NCBI RefSeq assembly: GCF_005885815.1
Contig: NZ_CP040602.1
Location: 511,630 to 575,629 of the forward strand
DNA: 64,000 nucleotides
Source: Thiomicrorhabdus sediminis
Lineage (GTDB): Bacteria > Pseudomonadota > Gammaproteobacteria > Thiomicrospirales > Thiomicrospiraceae
Reading direction: 5' to 3'
Shown here: positions 55,272 to 62,865 of the stretch, piece after piece
Position numbering within the stretch: the stretch's first letter is position 1
Layout: each line of letters starts with the position of its first letter
Made by a program: the position numbers and the translations under genes
Notes under the pieces: generated by a model
Database searches by the model: none
Told to the model about the DNA's origin: nothing
The model's input: the letters and a program-made list of their open reading frames with translations, nothing else

Positions 55272-55320
55272 AAAGCCTGATTTTTCAACCACTTACGTGA
55301 GTTTGAAGTCAGGCTTTTTT
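55272..55320 (+). terminator. terminator brought by the element, now serving tRNA-Asn
   Basis: AAAGCCTGA (55272-55280) pairs with TCAGGCTTT (55309-55317), with an inner TTCAA/TTGAA stem and a T run to 55320. It starts six bases after the tRNA and ends at the integrase stop codon. Confidence 0.8.
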
Positions 55321-56353
55321 ATTTTCTAAAGTCGCTTAAAGTAGTGACTGTAGATAATTTTGTAGTTAGGGCGCTCTGGGAGCGGTCTACATACTGTTTT
55401 AGGTGGTCATGCGAGAAGTGAGCGTAACGCTTCACCATCTTGTAGTCTGACCATCCGCCAAGTTCCTGAAGTATCTCTATCGGTGTTCCGCGTTGCACGT
55501 GCCAAGTTGCCCAAGTGTGCCGTAAATCGTGGAAGCGAAAATTATCCAATCCTGCGGCTTTTACAGCATTTTTAAAGGCATAGGTGTTTGCTCTACGGAT
55601 ACCTTTACCTTGATAGGTAAAAACGCGTTCTCGATGCTTTCCTATTTGACGTCGGATAATGCTGACGGCCATTTCAGAAAGTGGGACAACAAACGCCTTT
55701 TCACTTTTCAGAATGTCATCGCCTTCAATGAAAATAACTTTTTGAGATAAATCCACCTGATCCCAACGGAGCAGGGTGATATTGGATTCTCTCAATCCTG
55801 TTTCCAATGCAAAGGCGACCATGTCTGCCAAGTGAGAGGGTAGCAAGCGTAGTAGCTTGTTGGCTTCGGTTTCTGTTATCCAGCGAACACGCTTTTTAGG
55901 TTCCTTCAAGAGTTTGATATAAGGGGGCGAGCATTTCACCTCCCATTCTTTGTGTGCTTTGTTGAGTACGGCTCTCAGTTTTTGCAGATAGCGATTGACG
56001 GTTGCATTGGCGACACCATCCTTGAGTTTGTCTTGGATGATTTCATCAACGTGCATGCGTCTAATCTCGTCCACATACTTATCCCGAAAATACTTGTCAA
56101 AATATCGAAACATTCTGACTTCACTATCTCGGTCTTTGTTCTGTGTTTCCCGCATAAAGCGCACAACGGCTTCCTGCCATAGCATACGTGGCTTTTCACC
56201 TAAGAATTGAACGCGCCATAAGTCGGCTTTTAACAAGTCCATATATTCCTGTGCCTGTCTGCGGTTATCTGTTTTAGTTGAGCGCTGTACGACTGTGCCA
56301 TCGGGTGAGATGAATCGAGTCCACCACACATTATTGCGAAGGTATAGTGACAT
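55319..56353 (-). CDS. int: tyrosine-type site-specific integrase
   Basis: This recombinase of 344 residues should integrate and excise the element at tRNA-Asn. It has an N-terminal arm-type domain (MSLYLRNNVWWTRFISPDG), a core-binding SAM-like domain (about 60-155), and a catalytic domain with Arg in ALETGLRESNITLLRWDQV. It continues with HxLRH in FRFHDLRHTWATWH, the second His/Trp region LGGWSDYKMV, and the nucleophilic Tyr in VKRYAHFSHDHL. All catalytic residues are present, so it looks functional. GAGGA precedes the ATG. It reads toward the tRNA. Confidence 0.95.
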   Translation of the reverse strand: MSLYLRNNVWWTRFISPDGTVVQRSTKTDNRRQAQEYMDLLKADLWRVQFLGEKPRMLWQEAVVRFMRETQNKDRDSEVRMFRYFDKYFRDKYVDEIRRMHVDEIIQDKLKDGVANATVNRYLQKLRAVLNKAHKEWEVKCSPPYIKLLKEPKKRVRWITETEANKLLRLLPSHLADMVAFALETGLRESNITLLRWDQVDLSQKVIFIEGDDILKSEKAFVVPLSEMAVSIIRRQIGKHRERVFTYQGKGIRRANTYAFKNAVKAAGLDNFRFHDLRHTWATWHVQRGTPIEILQELGGWSDYKMVKRYAHFSHDHLKQYVDRSQSALTTKLSTVTTLSDFRK

Positions 56354-56698
56354 AAATGAATCCTCATTAGTGTCAACAACTTACACACACTTCACTCAGG
56401 TATTAAGGATAGGTTTTTATGAGGGTATTGGCAAGAAATAGTGTAGAGAAGCATTAACAGTCTTTTGCCCTTTTTATGGGGTTATTTCAGGTTGTTTTAT
56501 ATCTCGAATGTATTTTGCAGGTGCTGTGTTACTAAGTGACGCACCCAAAAGATTGCACTTTCGCGAGGTGCGTTTGAGCTTGCCGCTCCCGCGGCAATGC
56601 TTCAAACCCACACGCTCATGCGCTTATTTTATTGGCAATGTTGTTAATTTAGTATCATAGTGATAATGACGTATATTTTTTGATTTAAGGGTAGATGA
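56354..56698. other. 345-bp non-coding region of the element with strong secondary structure
   Basis: The gap between the divergent integrase and cargo genes has no reading frame of note. It should hold both promoters, and the cargo ribosome-binding site TAAGGG is at 56686-56691. At 56539-56606 two adjacent inverted repeats can fold into stable hairpins (separate entry). The hairpin region is more GC-rich than the flanks. Confidence 0.7.
56539..56606. ncRNA. possible structured RNA or recombinase-binding hairpins
   Basis: ACGCACC (56539-56545) pairs with GGTGCGT (56567-56573). Directly after it, TTTGAGC-TTGCCGC (56573-56586) pairs with GCGGCAA-TGCT-TCAAA (56591-56606) around a TCCC loop, with only single-base bulges. 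No T run follows, so it is not a simple terminator. It may be an RNA, an integrase arm or excisionase site, or a regulatory operator. Confidence 0.35.
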
Positions 56699-58270
56699 AT
56701 GAGAAATGTAGGTGAGTTAGGCGAGAACTTGTTTAGAGCGTGGTGTTCTCAGTCAGGTTTAAGTCCTACGCGGCCGGATGTGGATAAGTATGGTTGGGAT
56801 TTTATTGTTGAGTTTCCATTTCTATCTCCCTCATTTGAGATTGATGAGTCTGCCCCAGAATGTCGTGTGCAGATAAAATCAACAGATAGCCAAAAAAGGA
56901 GCTTGCCAGTCAAATTGTCGGTCTTGAAAAGAATGGCTACTCAGCTTATGCCATCCTTTTTTGTGTTTATTGAATTTGATAAAAGAAATGATGCTCAGCG
57001 AGTCTTTGTTGTGCATCTTGGTAAAGAGCAAATTTATGATACGTTGAAAAGAATTCATCTGCTTCAAGCAGAAGATCCTGATGTTAATCTGTCAAAAAAA
57101 ACAAAAGTCATACATTATGACGAATCCCATCTGCTTGAGTATATAGATGGACAATGTTTAAAGGATGCGTTTCTTAGGGAAATTGGTGGTGATTATGGCA
57201 AATATGTTTCTGAGAAAAGTGCGTATCTTAAGGAGGTAGGTTTTGAAGAGGGTGGGGAGCAATTTAGTTTTTCGTTGCCCGCGGCACAGAGCTATTCTCT
57301 TTTTGAAATGTCGCTAGGCGTTACTAATAAAATTGAAGTGAAAAATGTAAAGCATTTTAAAACAAGGTTTGGAATAAAAACTGCCGTGCCAGAATTATGT
57401 TCAGATTTTGCTCACATCGAAATATTGGAAGTTAAACCTACTGGTGTAGGAGTGGTTAAATTTCGTGAAAAGAATTCGCTGACTCCGTTGGTGTTTAAAG
57501 CTGAGCTTTATACATCGGCGTTAATTGATACAGTATCGGATGATAAAAAAAAGGCTCGTATTGTGTGTGCTCTTTTTGAACTGGAGATATTTATATTCAC
57601 TGGTTCGATGCAGTTTCATCCTAAGTTTCATGATTCACAAAGATTTCCCTTGGTAGAGTTCATAAAACTTTTTAAGTTGATGAAAATATTCAATGGCAAT
57701 CAGGATTTTACAACGGAGTTGAGCTTTAAAAATGTTTTGGATATTAAGGGGGAGTCTTTTCTCGATAAGGTTTTTGATGAGCGGCTTGATGGGCTTGAAG
57801 CTTCTTTTTATTTAAAACGGATTCAGGATAAAGTTGAATCTGCTGACGAAGTGCAAATATCTTTTGCTGAATTGATTGCTATTGCAGGTCTAATTAAACA
57901 GATTCATGCACTAGTGTATAAAAAAGGTGCTGATTTACAGGTAAAGTTTCATATTGTGGGAGAGCTGGATAAAGATAAGAAGCATGTGATTTTCAAGTTG
58001 TTCAAATTTTCCATTGGAGATTGTTACTACGGAATGATGTTGGCTTTATTTGGTGAGATTAAAGAGATTTCTGATGAAAATAATGTGTCCAAAGTTGGAA
58101 ATAAGCTATTGATGGATGTGAGTCGTTACAATGTAATTAATCAAGTCTTTTTAAGACAGGATGATTTTTCTAATGATGAAGAGTGGGCTTTGATTTTAAA
58201 AAAACAGGTTGAACATTACGATGATAAGTTTAATGTAATTCATCCACCATATGATGATTTATGGTCTTAA
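56699..58270 (+). CDS. DUF4365-type protein with PD-(D/E)XK-like nuclease N-terminus (element cargo)
   Basis: The 523-residue protein begins with a domain resembling DUF4365: GELGENLFRAWC with Glu9, GWDFIVEF with Asp34, and CRVQIKST with Gln58-X-Lys60. This E-D-QXK arrangement fits a PD-(D/E)XK-type nuclease core over about residues 1-170. The C-terminal two thirds (about 200-523) are beta-rich with a helical middle and match no family I recognise. There are no membrane segments or signal peptide. It is the only cargo of a tRNA-Asn element, where anti-phage genes are often found. A defence role is inference; a role in element maintenance is also possible. TAAGGG precedes ATG 56699. Confidence 0.75.
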   Translation: MRNVGELGENLFRAWCSQSGLSPTRPDVDKYGWDFIVEFPFLSPSFEIDESAPECRVQIKSTDSQKRSLPVKLSVLKRMATQLMPSFFVFIEFDKRNDAQRVFVVHLGKEQIYDTLKRIHLLQAEDPDVNLSKKTKVIHYDESHLLEYIDGQCLKDAFLREIGGDYGKYVSEKSAYLKEVGFEEGGEQFSFSLPAAQSYSLFEMSLGVTNKIEVKNVKHFKTRFGIKTAVPELCSDFAHIEILEVKPTGVGVVKFREKNSLTPLVFKAELYTSALIDTVSDDKKKARIVCALFELEIFIFTGSMQFHPKFHDSQRFPLVEFIKLFKLMKIFNGNQDFTTELSFKNVLDIKGESFLDKVFDERLDGLEASFYLKRIQDKVESADEVQISFAELIAIAGLIKQIHALVYKKGADLQVKFHIVGELDKDKKHVIFKLFKFSIGDCYYGMMLALFGEIKEISDENNVSKVGNKLLMDVSRYNVINQVFLRQDDFSNDEEWALILKKQVEHYDDKFNVIHPPYDDLWS

Positions 58271-58340
58271 TGCCGAGTAGGGATGAGTTGATTAAGTTTG
58301 AGTGGAGTGTTGTAATTTGCTGATAAGTAAGTAAAATTGC

Positions 58341-58387
58341 GACTGTTAATCCGTATGTCCCTGGTTCGAGTCCAGGTTGGGGAGCCA
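58341..58387 (+). repeat. attR: 47-bp copy of the tRNA-Asn 3' half
   Basis: Identical to 55219-55265. It contains only the 3' half of tRNA-Asn and lacks the acceptor 5' strand and the D arm, so it is an attachment-site scar, not a tRNA gene. Confidence 0.95.
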
Positions 58388-58396
58388 AATTCTTAA

Positions 58397-58429
58397 AAAG
58401 CCCTAGTCGAAAGACTGGGGCTTTTTTTT
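58397..58429 (+). terminator. original tRNA-Asn terminator, now beyond attR
   Basis: GCCCTAGTC (58400-58408) and GACTGGGGC (58413-58421) form a 9-bp stem (one T-G pair) with a GAAA tetraloop and an eight-T run. It sits ten bases after the tRNA copy, as expected for the terminator before insertion. It also lies at the end of the minus-strand histidine kinase gene. Confidence 0.88.
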
Positions 58430-58439
58430 GCTTGAATTT

Positions 58440-59789
58440 TTAAGCTGATAGGGGAAGTTCGAACCAGAATGTTGATCCTTCTCCTTGGCGGCTTTGAAAG
58501 CCTACCTTTCCCCCCATTAATTCAACTAATTCTTTTGTCGTCGATAGTCCCAGCCCTGTTCCCTCAATGGAGCTTGTTTCGAAGTGCAGGCGATTAAAAG
58601 GAGTGAATACTTGGCTTTGCAGTTCTTTAGGAATGCCAAATCCAGTGTCGGTGATTGAAAACTGTATGGTCTTTTTATTAACCAGTTTGTAGTTCAGGGT
58701 CACTGTGCCGTTAGGTCTGTTGTATTTAATGGCGTTGGAGATGAAGTTAATAATTATCTGTTTAAAACGGGTTTTATCCGTGGTCATGTTTGCAACAGGG
58801 AGTTTTTTAAGATTGTCGATAATTGTGATATTTTTTTGAGAAGCGGCATTTTTTTGTATTGATAGACAAGTCTTTAATGCTGCTTCAATATTAATTTTTT
58901 CGGGCATTATGCAGATTTGTGGGTTTTCAGTTCGACAAAAATCAAGGGTTTTATCGATTAGGTTTTTCAAATGTCTTCCGCTTGTATCGATATCATCTAA
59001 ATATTGTATTTGTTCTTTTGCGGAGCTGTTTTCCAGTTCGATCTTCAGTAGTTGGTTAAAACCGAGTATGGAGTTCAGCGGTGACTTTAAGTCATGAGCC
59101 ATTGAGGAGATGAATTTGGATTTACTTGAATCTGAAAGCTTATAGCATTTTTTATCGAGATTGATTTTTTTGATTTGGTCGTTTTGTATTTGATTAAGTT
59201 TGATTGAACCCTTCGTTACTGATGCGATAAGGCCTAAAAGTGCTAATAATGTCAGGTTGTTGATAATCAGGGCTGAGTATATTTCAGAGCTGCTAGCGGA
59301 ACGCATGTTGTTTGCCAGTTCGGCGATGGTGGTTGTTTGACAAAAAAAGATGACAACAGCGATGGTCAATATGAAAAGGCTGCTTACCGAATGTTTTAGA
59401 ATCGAATTGACAATGCATCTATCTCTGAGGCAAAGAGGTTGGTCAATATAAGGCAGTTTTCGCCCCTGTTTATTAAGAGTAAGAATTACGCTAGCGGTTA
59501 TGGAGATGAACGCTAAACCATAGTTAATGATTAGCTCATTGTTGTTCATTGCACTGGAGTAGTAAGTATATCCTGTGCAGAGTAAAGCAATGGTTGTAAG
59601 GTATAAAAAAACGGTTTTATGTGTGTTTAAAAACCAATATCCGATAAGAAAGGCTCCGGTGTTTACGATTGCTAGAGAGCCATTTAATTGGAATGAAATG
59701 TCCAGAATAAAGATTGTCGATACCAAAGCCAAGGTTACCAAAAAAAGGTAGTCTGATGCCTGTGTATTGAATGCGCTCTTAAGTGTCAT
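58440..59789 (-). CDS. membrane-bound sensor histidine kinase (orphan)
   Basis: The 449-residue protein has about six membrane helices over the first 190 residues. A HisKA domain follows with SKFISSMAHDLKSPLNSILGF (phospho-acceptor His232), and an HATPase domain shows the N box KQIIINFISNAIKYNRPNG, G1 FSITDTGFGIP, F box and G2 IEGTGLGLSTTKELVELMGG. No response regulator gene is adjacent, and no separate sensor domain other than the membrane part is seen. The ligand is unknown. Confidence 0.9.
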   Translation of the reverse strand: MTLKSAFNTQASDYLFLVTLALVSTIFILDISFQLNGSLAIVNTGAFLIGYWFLNTHKTVFLYLTTIALLCTGYTYYSSAMNNNELIINYGLAFISITASVILTLNKQGRKLPYIDQPLCLRDRCIVNSILKHSVSSLFILTIAVVIFFCQTTTIAELANNMRSASSSEIYSALIINNLTLLALLGLIASVTKGSIKLNQIQNDQIKKINLDKKCYKLSDSSKSKFISSMAHDLKSPLNSILGFNQLLKIELENSSAKEQIQYLDDIDTSGRHLKNLIDKTLDFCRTENPQICIMPEKINIEAALKTCLSIQKNAASQKNITIIDNLKKLPVANMTTDKTRFKQIIINFISNAIKYNRPNGTVTLNYKLVNKKTIQFSITDTGFGIPKELQSQVFTPFNRLHFETSSIEGTGLGLSTTKELVELMGGKVGFQSRQGEGSTFWFELPLSA

Positions 59790-60160
59790 TATTCATTACC
59801 GAAAATATGTGTATAAGATATCCTACTAATTTCCTTATTAATTACAAGGTTTATTTCGCAGGGCTGTGATTAAGTTAAATCATTTCAAAGCGAGTCTAAA
59901 ATAACCTAAGGGTGTCCAAAATATGGTGGTTGCCATAATCAAAAATACAGGGTAAGAGCAGCTGTTTTTTAGCCTGTATTCCGCTTCATCTTATCCTGTG
60001 ACTTGGTAAATCTTTGATTTTCTTCGCGGAGACTTAAGCTTTATCGGTGTTCTTTTTATGCAAAACAGGAATTGTTTCGACTTTCTTGTTGTCTCTAATC
60101 GGAGTAATATCTATTTAAATCAACCTTTTAATTAAATCTATTCTAGTTTTGGAGGTGGTT
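59790..60160. other. 371-bp divergent intergenic region
   Basis: This lies between the histidine kinase and the small membrane protein and must carry both promoters. A GGAGG ribosome-binding site at 60151-60155 serves the downstream gene. I see no RNA gene, repeat or clear terminator. Confidence 0.5.
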
Positions 60161-60535
60161 ATGTCGATGGATCGGAAGTTTGTCATGACTGCATTGCTTT
60201 ATGCGGTAGTGGGCTTGGCGTTGGGTATTTATATGGCGGCGTCTAAAGATAAAGGTCAGCTGGTTACTCATGCTCATATCATGTTGATCGGTTTTGTGGT
60301 GACTCTGAGTTATGCGTTGTTACATAAGTTATGGCTGACAAACTGTTATACCACTTTGGCTAAAGCACAGTTTTATGTGCATCAAATAGGCACAATTGTA
60401 TTGTTAATTGGTTTGTTTCTATTTTTTGGTCAGATAGTACCATTGGAACAGGTTGATCCGATATTAGCGATAGCATCGATAACGGTATTTATCGGTATGG
60501 TCTTGATGTTGATTTTATTTATCAAGTCGAGCTAA
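60161..60535 (+). CDS. small four-helix membrane protein of unknown function
   Basis: The 124-residue protein has four hydrophobic helices: KFVMTALLYAVVGLALGIYM, a second with HAHIMLIGFVVTLSYALLHKLW, IGTIVLLIGLFLFF, and a C-terminal ITVFIGMVLMLILFI. The HAHxxxxGF and YALLHKLW elements resemble haem-binding helices of heme-copper oxidase subunit I or NnrS-type proteins, which suggests a haem- or metal-related membrane role, but this is weak. ATG 60161 follows GGAGG directly and is preferred to the codon at 60149. Confidence 0.6.
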   Translation: MSMDRKFVMTALLYAVVGLALGIYMAASKDKGQLVTHAHIMLIGFVVTLSYALLHKLWLTNCYTTLAKAQFYVHQIGTIVLLIGLFLFFGQIVPLEQVDPILAIASITVFIGMVLMLILFIKSS

Positions 60536-60572
60536 TCGGCACTAAATGGCGGTTTAAGTTGGTTGCTGACTA

Positions 60573-60606
60573 TTGCAAATTATTAGGCTTTGCAAATAAA
60601 GTTCTT
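60573..60606. terminator. weak hairpin between convergent genes
   Basis: TTGCAAA (60573-60579) and TTTGCAA (60589-60595) form a 7-bp stem. A T-rich stretch (TTCTTTTTT) starts a few bases later at about 60602. This may end transcription of the small membrane protein gene. Confidence 0.35.
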
Positions 60607-60639
60607 TTTTATGACTCGTTATCGGGTCTAGATGGTTTT

Positions 60640-61548
60640 TTAACGCAATAGGTTTGCAGGGGAGTACTGGTCTGTTAATGGGCGAACAGAGGTATCCCAG
60701 TCTTGTTTGGTAGACATTAGCTTGGGGAAGTTGTCTACCTGAATATCATAGCGAGTAAGTGACGCCATCAATTGTTTCGCTGTTTCTTCCAGCTCTTGTT
60801 TAGAGGGTAGGGAGTTTTTGCTGGCAATGATGATTCGGTTTCCTTCGCCGCCTTCTTCAGGTGGGATTTTGAAGTTATAGAATTTACCGAATTCTTTGTG
60901 ATATGTTACCGATTCGTAATCATAAAGCTTGCTTGTTTCCCATGTGTTGGCGATTAGGATGCCATCATTACTCATTAGCTGTTTCACTTCTTGTAAGAAC
61001 TCACGTGTCATCAAGTGTTCAGGAATATACTCGCCGGTAAAGGCGTCTAAAATGATTACGTCGTATTGTTTCTTTTGAAGGATAGAGCGTTTAACAAAAA
61101 CACGACCGTCTCCTGCAACAGCATTCATGTTTGGCGTTTCTTGAAATTGAAAGTAATCTTTAGCTATCTCGATTACTGCTGGGTCAAGTTCAACTATATC
61201 AATTTTGGTATCGGGATAAAGTTCACTCAGTACATTTGGAATTGTCGCTCCTCCTAAACCCAAGATCAGTATTTTTTGAGGAGTTGGGTTGAGAAGAAAT
61301 CCCCCGATGACCATTTTGCTATATGAGTAGACTAAGCGAGGGTCGTTTGGGTTTAGGGGTTGGCAAGATTGAATACTATCCCCTTTTATAAGGGCGAAAA
61401 TCAAACAGCGTAGACCGTTACTTTCGGTGACGCTAATGTCTCCATAAAGGGATTTCTTTGTGTAAATAACGTCACTTTGTTGTGAACCATGTGCGAAAGA
61501 GCTCAAAAGCAATGAAATTATGCTTGTTATTAAAAGAAATTTAGACAT
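60640..61548 (-). CDS. spermidine synthase-like methyltransferase-fold protein with N-terminal signal or anchor
   Basis: The protein of about 302 residues begins with a hydrophobic segment (KFLLITSIISLLLSSFAHG). It continues as a spermidine synthase-like Rossmann domain: ILILGLGGATIPNVLSELYP (motif I), DIVELDPAVIEIAKDYF, GDGRVFVKRS and YDVIILDAFTGEYIPEHLMT with the Asp at the putrescine site. Relatives are usually fused to an N-terminal membrane domain; here that domain is encoded by the separate upstream gene. The ATG at 61548 lies four bases beyond the upstream stop, with GGAGC before it. Whether it makes polyamine is uncertain. Confidence 0.8.
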   Translation of the reverse strand: MSKFLLITSIISLLLSSFAHGSQQSDVIYTKKSLYGDISVTESNGLRCLIFALIKGDSIQSCQPLNPNDPRLVYSYSKMVIGGFLLNPTPQKILILGLGGATIPNVLSELYPDTKIDIVELDPAVIEIAKDYFQFQETPNMNAVAGDGRVFVKRSILQKKQYDVIILDAFTGEYIPEHLMTREFLQEVKQLMSNDGILIANTWETSKLYDYESVTYHKEFGKFYNFKIPPEEGGEGNRIIIASKNSLPSKQELEETAKQLMASLTRYDIQVDNFPKLMSTKQDWDTSVRPLTDQYSPANLLR

Positions 61549-61552
61549 GGAA

Positions 61553-62179
61553 TTAATGCTCCGTCTCGACCTTTGGAATATGTAGATAAAATGCAACTAG
61601 TCCGCTGACACACAATATCGTAATAAGGCTAAAGATAATGGTGTCAATTTCAAACCATAAAACAAGATAAAAAGAAGTTAGTAGGGTTCCTAGAGCACTA
61701 CCAAGTGTTGAAACAAAGTAAAGTTTTCCTGCAACCTGCCCGCTGCTATGAGTATGCGTTACCAGTAAACGAATGGAGTAAGGCGATATCATTCCTAAAA
61801 TTACAGTTGGGATAAAAAATAGAAATAATGCTGTAGCAAGAGAGCCATAACGTGGATCGGTGATTTGTATAAAAACAAGCTCCATAATGATGTCACCGGC
61901 AAAAACTATCGGTAGCAGTGTCAGGGCGCCAAATAAGTAAAGTAGACTGAATTTTCGTAATGATGGCGAGTGAGTTGACCATTGTCCACCAAGTAAGTAG
62001 CCTGCTGAAAGAGCGACCATGAAGATAGTAATGATGCTACCCCAGACATAAATACTGCTTCCAAAATATGGAGCTAGAATTCTTCCGCCTAAAAGTTCGA
62101 CAGACATAATGCAAAAGCCGCTAAGGAAGGTAAGGAAAAAAATAAATCTATTAATGAGGGTTTCTGATTTAAGAGTCAT
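61553..62179 (-). CDS. membrane domain of a fused MFS/spermidine synthase-like protein
   Basis: The 208-residue protein has about six membrane helices. It shows the conserved start LTFLSGFCIMSVELLGGRILAPYFGSSIYVWGSIITIFM and later IPTVILGMISPYSIRLL and GKLYFVSTLGSALGTLLTSF, all typical of the N-terminal half of fused spermidine synthase-like membrane proteins. The synthase-like half is the next gene, in a different frame. The two therefore probably act as one complex. Confidence 0.85.
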   Translation of the reverse strand: MTLKSETLINRFIFFLTFLSGFCIMSVELLGGRILAPYFGSSIYVWGSIITIFMVALSAGYLLGGQWSTHSPSLRKFSLLYLFGALTLLPIVFAGDIIMELVFIQITDPRYGSLATALFLFFIPTVILGMISPYSIRLLVTHTHSSGQVAGKLYFVSTLGSALGTLLTSFYLVLWFEIDTIIFSLITILCVSGLVAFYLHIPKVETEH

Positions 62180-62282
62180 AAAATCTCAGTTAATGTCGCA
62201 GCGAAAGTACTTTTGAAGTGAGTCTATCATATTTTAATTGAATTTAATTTGGTTTAGAACCATCGCATTAAATCAATAATTT

Positions 62283-62301
62283 ACGTTAATGTTATTAACG
62301 T
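62283..62301. promoter_or_regulatory. operator-like palindrome upstream of the split spermidine synthase pair
   Basis: ACGTTAAT-GTT-ATTAACGT is a perfect 8-bp inverted repeat with a 3-bp spacer, about 104 bp upstream of the minus-strand start at 62179. Its form is that of a dimeric regulator site; a small TGCCT/AGGCA hairpin follows at 62306-62318. Confidence 0.4.
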
Positions 62302-62422
62302 TTTATGCCTGCTAGGCAAGGGTCTTTTAACAAGAGAGATTAAATCTTGAGTGAGTAGCTATCACCTTGATGCTGTGATGGCTTTGATTAGGAGTGTTTT
62401 ATAGTTATTTACTTAAAGTAAA

Positions 62423-62499
62423 TGGTACGACCGAGTGGACTCGAACCACCGACCCCCACCATGTCAAGGTGGTGCTCTAACCAACTGAGCTACGGTCGT
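62423..62499 (-). tRNA. tRNA-Val (GAC)
   Basis: The minus strand folds as a 77-nt tRNA: acceptor ACGACCG with CGGTCGT, discriminator A and encoded CCA. The anticodon loop TTGACAT carries GAC, and the T arm contains GGTTCGAGTCC. Confidence 0.95.
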
Positions 62500-62503
62500 A
62501 TAA

Positions 62504-62590
62504 TGGTACCAGAGGCCGGACTCGAACCGGCACGCTATTACTAGCAAGGGATTTTGAATCCCTCATGTCTACCAATTTCATCACTCTGGC
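62504..62590 (-). tRNA. tRNA-Leu (CAA)
   Basis: The minus strand gives an 87-nt class II tRNA: acceptor GCCAGAG with CTCTGGT (first pair G-T). The anticodon loop TTCAAAA carries CAA, a long variable arm follows (TTGCTAGTAATAGCG), the T arm contains GGTTCGAGTCC, and CCA is encoded. It lies just upstream of tRNA-Val and is probably cotranscribed. Confidence 0.95.
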
Positions 62591-62865
62591 ACGATTTTAG
62601 AATAGCAAGCATCTCTGCTTGATGGCGCGAATTATAGAGTCTAAGCCACATCATGTCAAATAGAAAACCGCGCTTAATCCAGGAAAAGTTTCGACTTTGT
62701 CGATGGCCGCTTTCCGTGCGCGAATCATGCTGATAAATATTATTGATTGCAGAGCAAGTGAAAGTTGTTAACCATTTGATTTGTTAAGAAATATTAGCTT
62801 GTAATTATATTAGAAATAACTTATAGTTCGCGCTTTGAAGTATTTAGGCAAAGACGCCAATAGCT

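Larger units (their letters stand above)
55266..58387. mobile_element. 3.1-kb integrated mini-element in tRNA-Asn (integrase plus one cargo gene)
   Basis: The element is bounded by exact 47-bp direct repeats, the left one inside an intact tRNA-Asn. It holds a tyrosine integrase next to the tRNA (minus strand), a 345-bp structured non-coding region, and one plus-strand gene for a DUF4365-type protein. There are no structural phage, conjugation, replication or excisionase genes, so it would need a helper for transfer. The native terminator of the tRNA is found beyond attR at 58400. Confidence 0.92.

Noticed and set aside
58341-58387. Second tRNA-Asn gene
   Set aside because: Only the 3' half from the anticodon stem onward is present; the 5' acceptor strand and D arm are missing. 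It is the attR copy.
55319-58387. Larger prophage or integrative conjugative element
   Set aside because: There are no structural, replication, relaxase or transfer genes between the two att copies; only the integrase and one cargo gene are present.
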